NCBI GenBank assembly: GCA_036278255.1
Contig: DASULK010000040.1
Span: 1 to 15,712, forward strand
Source: DASULK01 sp036278255
GTDB taxonomy: Bacteria > Actinomycetota > Actinomycetes > Mycobacteriales > Micromonosporaceae
DNA length: 15,712 nt
Direction of reading: 5' to 3'
Within the stretch, counting starts at the first letter, position 1. Every line of letters starts with the position of its first letter. The notes beneath the pieces are model-generated. The model was not told the origin of the DNA, made no database searches, and saw nothing but the letters and a program-made list of their open reading frames with translations. Both the position numbers and the translations under genes were made by a program. Below, piece by piece: positions 6,253-13,913 of the stretch.

Positions 6253-7410
6253 TTGAGGCAAAAGTTCGCGCGGGTGCTCGGCGGTGTCGCCGCGCTGGCG
6301 CTCGTTGTAGGCGCTGCCGCCTGCAAGAGCGACAGCGCTGACGGCGGCGAGGCGAGCGCGTGTGGTTACAAGATCGCATTCTTTGGTGCGCTGACCGGCC
6401 CAGCGGCGGCGCTCGGCATCAACGAGAACTACGGCGTCAGGCTCGCGGTCGAGCAGTACAACAAGGACAACCCGGAGTGCAAGGTCGAGTTGGTCCCGCT
6501 GGACTCGCAGGGGAACCCGGACCAGGCACCCCAGCTGGCACAGCGAGCCATCGATGATGAGAAGATCCTTGGCATTGTCGGGCCGGCCTTCTCCGGCGAG
6601 TCGGAGGCTGCGAACCCGGCCTTCGCCGAGGCGGGGCTGGTGCACGTCACCGCCTCCGCTACCCGCACCAGCCTGAGCTCGGAGGGGTGGAAGACCTTCT
6701 TCCGGGTGGTCGGCAACGACCAGAGCCAGGCTCCGGCCGCCGCCTGGTACATCACGGAGAAGCTCAACGCCGAGAAGGTCTTCGTCATCGACGACCAGTC
6801 GGCGTACGGTATGGGCCTGGCGGACGAGATCAAGAAGATCCTTGGCTCCAAGGTCGTTGCATCCGACAAGGTCGAGAGTGATGGGAAGCAGAACGACTTC
6901 TCCGCCACTATCGCCAAGATTAAGTCCTCCGGCGCGACCGCCGTCTACTTCGGTGGCTACTACCAGGAAGCCGGTCTGATCCGCAAGCAGATGACCGCGG
7001 CCGGCGTGGATGCGGTTCTGGTCAGCGATGACGGTGTCAAGGGTCCTGAGTACATCGAGATCGCCGGTGCGGCGGCGGCTGAGGGTAGCATCGTGACCTG
7101 CCCGTGCGCACCGGCCGAAAAGGCGGGCGGCAACTTCGTGGAGGAGTACAAGGCCCTCAACGGCGTTGAGCCCGGCACCTACAGCGACTCCGCCTACGAC
7201 GCGGCGAACATCCTGCTCGCCGGAATCCGGGAGGGTAAGACCACCCGCACCGACATGGTGGAGTTCGTCCGGAACTACAACGGCCAGGGTGTCTCGGCGA
7301 ACTACAGGTTCACCGAGAACGGTGAGCTGGACCCGGATGAGGTCAAGATCTGGATCTACAAGGTCGAGGGCGGCGAGACCGTGCCGGTCCAGGAGGCCCC
7401 GAAGATGTAA
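6253..7410 (+). CDS. livK: Branched-chain amino acid ABC transporter substrate-binding lipoprotein
   Basis: LivK captures leucine, isoleucine, valine or related ligands outside the membrane and delivers them to LivHMGF. The chosen start is TTG at 6253, eight bases behind the very strong ribosome-binding site GGAGGAGGGG (6235-6244). This gives 385 residues and a clean lipoprotein signal: MRQKFARVLG, a hydrophobic core VAALALVVG, then lipobox AAAC with lipidated C24. A longer frame from TTG 6208 would add a Gly-rich N-terminus and is less likely. The mature part is a type I periplasmic binding fold, shown by YKIAFFGALTGPAAALG, VPLDSQGNPDQAPQLAQ, GIVGPAFSGESEAANPAF, KVFVIDDQSAYGMGLADEI and the ending ENGELDPDEVKIWIYKVEGG. 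It lies first in the importer cluster, separated from livH by a hairpin-rich spacer. The exact ligand cannot be told from sequence. Confidence 0.92.
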   Translation: MRQKFARVLGGVAALALVVGAAACKSDSADGGEASACGYKIAFFGALTGPAAALGINENYGVRLAVEQYNKDNPECKVELVPLDSQGNPDQAPQLAQRAIDDEKILGIVGPAFSGESEAANPAFAEAGLVHVTASATRTSLSSEGWKTFFRVVGNDQSQAPAAAWYITEKLNAEKVFVIDDQSAYGMGLADEIKKILGSKVVASDKVESDGKQNDFSATIAKIKSSGATAVYFGGYYQEAGLIRKQMTAAGVDAVLVSDDGVKGPEYIEIAGAAAAEGSIVTCPCAPAEKAGGNFVEEYKALNGVEPGTYSDSAYDAANILLAGIREGKTTRTDMVEFVRNYNGQGVSANYRFTENGELDPDEVKIWIYKVEGGETVPVQEAPKM

Positions 7411-7426
7411 CTGCCATCGCTGGCAG
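7411..7426 (+). terminator. Small hairpin directly after livK
   Basis: CTGCCA (7411-7416) and TGGCAG (7421-7426) form a perfect 6-bp stem around a four-base loop, starting at the first base after the livK stop codon. It is followed by TTCAGCTTCT, only partly T-rich. It may protect or partly terminate the livK transcript. Confidence 0.4.
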
Positions 7427-7448
7427 TTCAGCTTCTAGGCAGTCAGAC

Positions 7449-7491
7449 GGACGGGCGCGACCGGGGGGTTCGCTTCCGGTCGCGCCCGTCC
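7449..7491 (+). terminator. Strong 16-bp hairpin between livK and livH
   Basis: The stretch 7450-7464 (GACGGGCGCGACCGG) is perfectly complementary to 7476-7490 (CCGGTCGCGCCCGTC). G7449 and C7491 extend the stem to 16 bp, and G-T pairs can shorten the 11-base loop. The sequence after it, CTTCTCTTC, is pyrimidine-rich but not a pure T tract. Lying inside a transporter operon, it is likely an attenuator or mRNA-stabilising structure that sets the livK to livHMGF ratio. Confidence 0.7.
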
Positions 7492-7504
7492 CTTCTCTTC
7501 GATC

Positions 7505-7521
7505 CCGCTGGAGCGGTTTTT
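7505..7521 (+). terminator. Short GC stem plus T5 overlapping the livH ribosome-binding site
   Basis: CCGC (7505-7508) pairs with GCGG (7513-7516) around TGGA, followed at once by five T residues (7517-7521). GGAG at 7510-7513, the only Shine-Dalgarno candidate for livH, lies inside this stem-loop. The stem is short, so on its own it would be a weak terminator; it could also restrict livH translation. Confidence 0.35.
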
Positions 7522-7524
7522 CTT

Positions 7525-8475
7525 GTGAACGTTGACGGGTTGATTTCCAACTTCGGAACTCTCACGATAACCGGCTTGACCATCGGCGCGATCTACGCGC
7601 TGGTCGCGCTGGGTTACACGCTGGTCTACGGCGTGCTGAAACTTATTAACTTTGCCCACTCCGAGGTCTTCATCACCGGGGCGTTCGCTGCGTTGTGGAC
7701 CTGGCAGCTGCTGGGGCTCAACCAGGACTCAGTGGTCTCCGGCGTCGGGGCCATCATCCTGTATCTGCTGATTGCGTTGGTCGTGGCGGCGCTGGCGTCG
7801 GCCGGGGTCGCGGCGGTGGTGGAACGGGTGGCGTACCGGCCGCTGCGGCGGCGCAATGCTCCGCGGCTGGCCTTCCTGATCACCGCGATCGGCCTATCGA
7901 TTGTGCTCGCTGAAGCATTCGGTATTTTTACCCGGCGGAAGGCCCAAAGCGCGCCGACGCTGATGCCCAACGAGGTGCTCTTCAGCATCGGTGGGGCAGA
8001 GGTCTACCCGGTGCAACTGCTGGTCATCGGCGCCGCGCTGGTGATGATGGTCGGCCTCGACTTCTTCATCAACCGTAGCCGGATCGGTCGGGGCATCCGG
8101 GCGGTGGCCCAGGACCAGAACACCGCCGCCCTGATGGGGATCAACAAGGACCGGATCATTCTGGTGGTCTTCATCGTCGGCGGCCTCATGGCCGGTGTCG
8201 CCGGTTTGCTCTACAACGCGCGGATCGGATCGGTGGTCTACCACGCCGGTTTCCTGCTGGGCATCAAGGCGTTCACCGCCGCCGTGCTCGGCGGGATCGG
8301 CAACCTGCGCGGCGCGTTGGTGGGTGGCCTGCTGCTCGGCCTGACGGAGAACTATGCCTCGGAGCTGGTTGGAACAGAGTGGAGGAACCTCGTCGCCTTC
8401 GTGGTGCTGATCGTGCTGTTGATGTTCCGCCCGACCGGCCTGCTCGGCGAATCACTGGGGAGGGCACGGGTATGA
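7525..8475 (+). CDS. livH: Branched-chain amino acid ABC transporter permease LivH
   Basis: This 316-residue integral membrane protein is one of the two permease subunits of the Liv importer. The N-terminal family signature is ITGLTIGAIYALVALGYTLVYGVLKLINFAHSEVF (about residues 15-49), and the C-terminal signature is AAVLGGIGNLRGALVGGLLLGLTENYAS, which contacts the ATPases. Several hydrophobic segments of membrane-span length are visible, at about 14-34, 65-95, 110-132, 160-178, 210-235 and 285-305. The start is GTG 7525, eleven bases after GGAG (7510-7513). The stop overlaps the start of livM in the sequence ATGA, so the two permeases are translationally coupled. One small difference from the usual INFAHGE motif is a serine in place of glycine. 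Confidence 0.93.
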   Translation: MNVDGLISNFGTLTITGLTIGAIYALVALGYTLVYGVLKLINFAHSEVFITGAFAALWTWQLLGLNQDSVVSGVGAIILYLLIALVVAALASAGVAAVVERVAYRPLRRRNAPRLAFLITAIGLSIVLAEAFGIFTRRKAQSAPTLMPNEVLFSIGGAEVYPVQLLVIGAALVMMVGLDFFINRSRIGRGIRAVAQDQNTAALMGINKDRIILVVFIVGGLMAGVAGLLYNARIGSVVYHAGFLLGIKAFTAAVLGGIGNLRGALVGGLLLGLTENYASELVGTEWRNLVAFVVLIVLLMFRPTGLLGESLGRARV

Positions 8476-9573
8476 CCAGCGTGATGGAGAAGGCCCGCGC
8501 GGGCCGGGAGGTGCTCGGCGAACGCTGGCGCGGCATGCCGCGCTGGGTGCGCTGGCTCGGTCTTGCGGCGATCATCGTCTTTTTCTACGCCCTGCCGAAC
8601 AAGGAGTTCTACCAGTGGCTCGGGCCGATCCCGACCACCGGCTCCAACTTCGGCCAGGTGCTCTTCATGATGTCGATCTACGTGTTGCTGGCGGTGGGCC
8701 TCAACATCGTGGTCGGCTTCGCCGGTCTGCTCGACCTGGGGTATTTCGGGTTCTTCGCGGTCGGCGCCTACACGGTGGCGGTGCTCACCTCGCCGAACAG
8801 TGATCTCAAGGCGATGTGGCCGTGGGTGGCGGTCGTGCCGATAGCGATCGGCCTGACCATGCTCTCCGGGCTGCTGCTCGGTCTGCCGACGCTGCGGTTG
8901 CGGGGTGACTACCTGGCAATTGTGACGCTCGGCTTCGCCGAGATGATCCGGATCGCGGCGACCAGTTCGGAGTTCCTGCGGGGGCAGCGCGGCTTCAACC
9001 GGCTCCCGCACCCGCCGGGCACCTACTCGGACGGGAAGCCGATCTTCGGGGTGCTCGACCCGCGGCCGTACTACTGGCTGGTGCTCACCCTGATCATCCT
9101 GGTTCTTGTCGCTACTCGTAACCTGATTAACAGCCGGGTCGGCAGGGCCTGGATCTCCATTCGGGAGGATGAGGACGCAGCCCAGTTGATGGGAGTGCCG
9201 ACCTTCAAGTTCAAGCTCTGGGCTTTTGTGGCCGGGGCGGCGGTCGGCGGTCTCGCCGGCGCGCTCTTCGCCGGCAAGCAGGGCTTCGTCAACAACCAGA
9301 GCTTCGAGCTACTCAACTCGATCATCATCCTCGCAGCGGTGATTCTGGGTGGATCGGGCAACCTCATCGGCGGGGTCGTCGGTGGCGGGCTGACCTTCTA
9401 CCTGATGGAGCGGTTCCGCGGCGTCGAGATTTTCGGCTTTCAGCTGTACGAGTTCCGGTTCTTGCTCTTCGGCGTCGCCCTGGTCCTCATGATGATCTAC
9501 CGTCCTCAGGGGTTGATCGCCAACCGGCGTCGTGCCGCCGAGTTCAAGGACCGGCGTAAGGAGGTGATGGTCG

Positions 9574-9581
<8 letters not shown>
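8472..9581 (+). CDS. livM: Branched-chain amino acid ABC transporter permease LivM
   Basis: LivM is the second permease of the importer. The start is ATG 8472, seven bases behind GGGGAGGG (8457-8464) and overlapping the livH stop as ATGA; this gives 369 residues. A longer frame from 8379 runs inside livH and has no support. The family signatures are AVGLNIVVGFAGLLDLGYFGFFAVGAYTVAVL, LPTLRLRGDYLAIVTLGFAEMIRI and ILGGSGNLIGGVVGGGLTFYLMERF, ending in FGVALVLMMIYRPQGLIANRRR. A soluble N-terminal stretch of about 28 residues (MTSVMEKARAGREVLGERWR) precedes the first membrane span. The end overlaps livG by eight bases, and a near-perfect ribosome-binding site for livG lies within its last codons. 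Confidence 0.93.
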
Positions 9582-10390
<809 letters not shown>

Positions 10391-10401
<11 letters not shown>

Positions 10402-11101
10402 GATCGACAATGTCAGCCTGCTCTACGGACGGATCCAGGCGCTGCACGGCATCAGCCTCACCGTCGGTGAGGGCGAGATCGTCGCGCTGATCGGCGCGAA
10501 CGGGGCGGGTAAGTCCACCACGATGCGGGCTATCTCCGGGATCCGGCCGATCGCGTCCGGCCGGATCCGCTTCGCCGGGGAGGACATCTCCAAACTCCGT
10601 GCGGATCTGCGGGTGGGGCGTGGGCTCTGCCAGGCGCCGGAGGGGCGGGGCATCTTCCCCGGCATGTCGGTGCTGGAGAACCTGGACATGGGCGCCTACA
10701 CCCGGCGGGACAAGGCCGGCATCGCCGCCGACCTGGCGCGGGTGCTTGAACTCTTCCCACGGTTGGCGGAGCGGCGTAAGCAGTTGGGCGGCACCCTCTC
10801 CGGCGGTGAGCAGCAGATGCTGGCGGTCGGCCGGGCGCTGATGAGCCGGCCGAAGCTGCTGCTGCTCGACGAGCCATCGATGGGGCTGGCACCGATGCTG
10901 ATCCAGCAGATCTTCGACATCATTATGGAGATCAACCAGCAGGGGACCACGATCCTGCTGGTGGAGCAGAATGCGCAGCAGGCGCTCTCCCGGGCACACC
11001 GGGCGTACGTGTTGGAGACCGGCCGGATCGTCAAGGAAGGCCCCGGCCCGGAGTTGCTGCACGACCCGGCGGTCAAAGAGGCCTACCTGGGCGTCGCCTA
11101 G
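10391..11101 (+). CDS. livF: Branched-chain amino acid ABC transporter ATPase LivF
   Basis: LivF is the partner ATPase of LivG. The 236-residue protein has Walker A GANGAGKS (35-42), Q-loop Q81 in GLCQAPEGRGIFPGMSVLENL, signature LSGGEQQ (136-142), Walker B LLLLDE (156-161) and the LivF-typical LVEQNAQQAL (191-199), where Gln-Asn stands at the switch-histidine position. The end, VKEAYLGVA, is also characteristic. The length is normal. The start ATG 10391 follows GGGAG (10377-10381) at nine bases and overlaps the end of livG by 11 bases. The next gene, encoding a second binding protein, starts 39 bases after the stop with no visible terminator, so the two importers may be cotranscribed. Confidence 0.96.
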
Positions 11102-11140
11102 CCGGACCCACGCCTCAGATCACAGAAGGAGCACCACCCT

Positions 11141-12028
11141 ATGTTCACTATCAACAGGCGGGCGGCGACCGCGATCGTCGGCGCTGCGCTGCTCACCGTC
11201 TCCCTCGCCGCCTGCGGCGAGAAGGAGACCACTGCGCAGCCGCAGGTGACCGCGACCGCTGATGCGGACCTGGCCGCGAAGGTGCCGGACGCGATCAAGG
11301 CCGATGGCAAGATCGTGGTCGGTAGCGACACGAGCTACGCTCCGGCCGAGTTCCTGGACGAGGACGGTAAGACCGCGATCGGCTTCGACGTGGAGCTGTT
11401 CCACGCCGTCGCAGCCAAGCTCGGGCTGGAGGCGGAGTTCGTCTCCGCCGACTTCGGCGCCATCATCACCGGCGTCAACTCGGGCAAGTACGAGATCGGT
11501 GTCTCGTCGTTCACCATCAACGACGACCGCAAGCAGCAGGCGCTCATGGTCAGCTACTACCAGGTCGGCACCCAGTGGGTGACCAAGAAGGGCAACCCGG
11601 CCGGGGTCAGCATCGACGACGCCTGCGGCAAGAAGATCGCGGTGCAGAAGGACACCGTCCAGGTCGACGACATCGAGGCCCGGTCGAAGGCCTGCACGGA
11701 TGCGGGCAAGCCGGAGATCAGCATCGACCAGTTCCCCGGCCAGGACAACGCGACCGCGGCGGTGATATCGGGCAAGGACGACGCGATGCTCGCCGACTAC
11801 CCGGTCGGGGTGTACGCGGTCACCGAGTCCAACGGGCAGTTGGAGCTGTTGGACAAGATGTACGAGGCGGCGCCGTACGGGTATGTGATTGCCAAGGACC
11901 AGGCGGCCTTTGCCGAGGTGGTCCGCGAAGCGGTCAAGGCGCTGATCGACGACGGCACGTACCAGAAGATCCTCGACAAGTGGCAGGTCGGCGACGGCGC
12001 GATCACCGACCCCGCTGTGAACCCCTAG
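11141..12028 (+). CDS. Polar amino acid ABC transporter substrate-binding lipoprotein (family 3)
   Basis: This 295-residue lipoprotein belongs to family 3 extracellular solute-binding proteins (glutamate, glutamine, arginine and related ligands). The signal peptide MFTINRRAAT-AIVGAALLTVSL ends in the lipobox LAAC with C25. The mature protein shows GKIVVGSDTSYAPAEFLDED (about 56-75), IGFDVELFHAVAAKLGLEAEF, DFGAIITGVNSGKYEIGVSS and TINDDRKQQALMVSYY, with KKIAVQKDTVQ in the second lobe, all typical of the fold. The start ATG 11141 has AGAAGGAG nine bases upstream. The permease follows after seven bases and the ATPase after that, giving a complete importer. The ligand cannot be decided; the family is often glutamate or basic amino acid specific. 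Confidence 0.92.
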   Translation: MFTINRRAATAIVGAALLTVSLAACGEKETTAQPQVTATADADLAAKVPDAIKADGKIVVGSDTSYAPAEFLDEDGKTAIGFDVELFHAVAAKLGLEAEFVSADFGAIITGVNSGKYEIGVSSFTINDDRKQQALMVSYYQVGTQWVTKKGNPAGVSIDDACGKKIAVQKDTVQVDDIEARSKACTDAGKPEISIDQFPGQDNATAAVISGKDDAMLADYPVGVYAVTESNGQLELLDKMYEAAPYGYVIAKDQAAFAEVVREAVKALIDDGTYQKILDKWQVGDGAITDPAVNP

Positions 12029-12035
12029 GTACTGA

Positions 12036-13016
12036 ATGACCACCGAGGAAGTTACCCCCGTACGGGCACGGCCGGCTCCGATCAAGGCCGTGCCCGTACG
12101 GCACCCGGGCCGCTGGGTGGCGGTCGCGGTGCTGGCCGTTCTGGCCGCGATGTTCGTGCACGCGTTGTTCACCAACGAGGCGTTCCAGTGGTCGTTCATG
12201 GTGGACAACATGTTCCGACCGCCGGTTATCGAGGGTCTGCTGCGCGGCACCCTGCTGATGACGGTCAGCGCGATGCTGATCGCCGTGTCGCTGGGCATCG
12301 TCGTCGCGGTGATGCGGTTGTCGGAAAATCCGATCCTGCGGGGTGTCGGCTGGCTCTACGCCTGGGTTTTTCGGTCGATACCCCGGCTGGTGCTGCTGGC
12401 CGTCTTCGGCAACATCGGGATCCTGTGGAGCCGGATCGAGTTCGGCGTGCCGTTCGACACCCACATCGGTCGGCTCTTCGGCATTGATAACCTTGAGCTG
12501 CGGGTCTTCGGGTTCAGCTCTCACGAGGTGCTGACCGGTTTCCTGGCCGGTCTGCTCGGTCTGGCGCTCTCCGAGGCCGCCTACATGTCCGAGATCGTGC
12601 GGGCGGGGATCCAGTCGGTCGACGCCGGGCAGAGTGAGGCTGCGGCGGCGTTGGGCATGAGCCGGGGCCAGGTCTTGCGTCGGGTGGTGTTGCCGCAGGC
12701 GATGCGGGTGATCATTCCGCCGACCGGCAACGAGACCATTGCCATGCTCAAGGACACCTCACTGCTGCTGTACGTGCCCGTGAGTATGGAGCTGTTCTTT
12801 CAGCTTGACCGGGTCGGCAAGTACACGTTCCAGATCTTCCCGATGTACGTGGCGGCCTGCCTCTGGTATCTCTTCCTGACCAGCATCCTGATGGTCGGCC
12901 AGCACTTCCTGGAGCGGCACTTCTCCAAGGGCTACGGGCAGAGTGAGCGGGCGAGGATGCGGCTGCGGAATTTGGTGGCCGAAACCGGTGGTGGCGGCGG
13001 AGGAGGAGCACCGTGA
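12036..13016 (+). CDS. Polar amino acid ABC transporter permease
   Basis: The 326-residue protein is a His/Glu/Gln/Arg-type permease. A hydrophilic N-terminus (1-26, ending VPVRHPGRW) is followed by a first span at about 27-46, then LLRGTLLMTVSAMLIAVSLGIVVAVMRLS and further spans. The ATPase-contacting EAA loop is EAAAALGMSRGQVLRRVVLP, followed by QAMRVIIPPTGNETIAMLKDTSLL. The usual FRGTPLLVQL motif of the family reads FRSIPRLVLLAVF here. The protein ends in seven glycines, encoded by the bases that also form the ribosome-binding site of the ATPase gene. The start ATG 12036 has AGGT five bases upstream. Codons 8-22 contain a perfect 16-bp inverted repeat, so the mRNA is expected to fold strongly just inside the gene. 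It may serve as a homodimer, since only one permease gene is present. Confidence 0.92.
   Translation: MTTEEVTPVRARPAPIKAVPVRHPGRWVAVAVLAVLAAMFVHALFTNEAFQWSFMVDNMFRPPVIEGLLRGTLLMTVSAMLIAVSLGIVVAVMRLSENPILRGVGWLYAWVFRSIPRLVLLAVFGNIGILWSRIEFGVPFDTHIGRLFGIDNLELRVFGFSSHEVLTGFLAGLLGLALSEAAYMSEIVRAGIQSVDAGQSEAAAALGMSRGQVLRRVVLPQAMRVIIPPTGNETIAMLKDTSLLLYVPVSMELFFQLDRVGKYTFQIFPMYVAACLWYLFLTSILMVGQHFLERHFSKGYGQSERARMRLRNLVAETGGGGGGGAP
12058..12101 (+). repeat. Perfect 16-bp inverted repeat inside the permease start
   Basis: CCGTACGGGCACGGCC (12058-12073) and GGCCGTGCCCGTACGG (12086-12101) are exact reverse complements around a 12-base loop. The structure begins 22 bases after the A of the ATG and lies in codons 8-22. 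In RNA it would form a very stable stem at the binding-protein/permease junction, where it could slow permease translation, stop decay of the upstream mRNA or cause partial termination. No T tract follows. Confidence 0.75.
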
Positions 13017-13822
13017 CCGAGTTGACTGTGCCCAGCCAGGCCGCCCCGCCGGCCGCGGAGGGCGGCCCGATGGTGCGGGCCGAGGATGTGCATAAATCGT
13101 TCGGCTCCCTCGATGTGCTCAAGGGCGTCGACCTGGAGGTGCAGGCGGGCGAGGTGTGTTGTGTTCTCGGCCCCTCCGGCTCCGGTAAGTCGACCTTCCT
13201 GCGCTGCATCAACCACCTCGAGAAGATCAACGCTGGTCGGATCTGGGTCGACGGTGAGCTGGTCGGCTACCGGGAGCGGGGCGGCAAGCTCTACGAGCTG
13301 CGGGAGAAGGAGGTCGCCGCGCAGCGCCGGTCGATCGGCATGGTGTTCCAGCGCTTCAACCTTTTCCCGCACATGACGGCGCTGGACAACGTCATGGAGG
13401 CGCCGCTGCGGGTGCGGCGGGAGCCGAAGAGCGAGGTGCGGGAGCGGGCGCTGGCGCTGCTGGAGCGGGTGGGGCTGGCCGACAAGGTCGACACCTACCC
13501 CGGGCAGCTCTCCGGCGGCCAGCAGCAGCGGGTGGCGATCGCCCGGGCGCTGGCCATGCGCCCGAAGCTGATGCTCTTCGACGAGCCGACCAGCGCCCTG
13601 GACCCGGAGCTGGTCGGTGAGGTTCTCGACGTGATGAAGGACCTGGCCCGCGACGGCATGACCATGATCGTCGTCACCCACGAGATCGGTTTCGCCCGTG
13701 AGGTCGGCGACTCGCTGGTCTTCATGGACGGCGGGGTGGTTGTCGAATCCGGCGTGCCCCGCGAGGTGATCGCCAACCCCCAGCACGAGCGGACCAAAGC
13801 CTTCCTCGCCAAGGTTCTCTAG
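13013..13822 (+). CDS. Polar amino acid ABC transporter ATPase
   Basis: This 269-residue ATPase is of the GlnQ/HisP type. Walker A is GPSGSGKS (53-60), the Q-loop glutamine is Q113 in IGMVFQRFNLFPHMTALDNV, the signature is LSGGQQQR (166-173), Walker B is LMLFDE (187-191), and the switch histidine is H223 in VVTHEIGFAREV. The D-loop reads SALDPELVGEVL. A hydrophilic N-terminal extension of about 20 residues precedes the ABC fold. A charged insertion, YRERGGKLYELREKEVAAQRR (86-106), lies before the Q-loop, as seen in some actinobacterial relatives. The start GTG 13013 overlaps the permease stop as GTGA, behind GGAGGAG. It is the last gene of the second importer; a modest hairpin follows. Confidence 0.95.
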   Translation: MTELTVPSQAAPPAAEGGPMVRAEDVHKSFGSLDVLKGVDLEVQAGEVCCVLGPSGSGKSTFLRCINHLEKINAGRIWVDGELVGYRERGGKLYELREKEVAAQRRSIGMVFQRFNLFPHMTALDNVMEAPLRVRREPKSEVRERALALLERVGLADKVDTYPGQLSGGQQQRVAIARALAMRPKLMLFDEPTSALDPELVGEVLDVMKDLARDGMTMIVVTHEIGFAREVGDSLVFMDGGVVVESGVPREVIANPQHERTKAFLAKVL

Positions 13823-13824
13823 CA

Positions 13825-13841
13825 CTGCCCGCGCCCGGCAG
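13825..13841 (+). terminator. Possible terminator hairpin after the second importer
   Basis: CTGCC (13825-13829) pairs with GGCAG (13837-13841) around seven bases, three bases after the ATPase stop; an alternative stem uses GCCCG (13828-13831 region) and CGGGC (13843-13847). There is no T tract. The position before an independently started polA supports a weak terminator. Confidence 0.35.
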
Positions 13842-13899
13842 ACGGGCGGATTCACGCGATACAGGGTCGCCGGGGTCGGAGGTTGTCGGGCCGGCGGGC

Positions 13900-13905
13900 T
13901 AGAGT
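13900..13905 (+). promoter_or_regulatory. Candidate -10 element for a leaderless polA transcript
   Basis: TAGAGT matches the actinobacterial TANNNT -10 pattern and lies eight bases before the GTG at 13914, so transcription would begin at or next to the start codon. The absence of a clear Shine-Dalgarno sequence agrees with leaderless translation. No good -35 is seen. Confidence 0.4.
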
Positions 13906-13913
13906 CGGCTACC

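Noticed and set aside
8379..8471. Upstream start for livM inside livH
   Set aside because: It gives a non-hydrophobic Arg-rich extension; ATG 8472 overlaps the livH stop and has a good ribosome-binding site.
11120..12298. Minus-strand open frame of 392 codons opposite the binding protein
   Set aside because: Its sequence is low-complexity Val/Asp/Arg/Leu typical of antisense shadow translation, and the plus-strand gene has a signal peptide and conserved motifs.
12932..13855. Long minus-strand open frame (307 codons) opposite the second importer's ATPase gene
   Set aside because: It mirrors a fully motif-supported ATPase, has no recognisable domain, and is of the type high GC content creates on the opposite strand.
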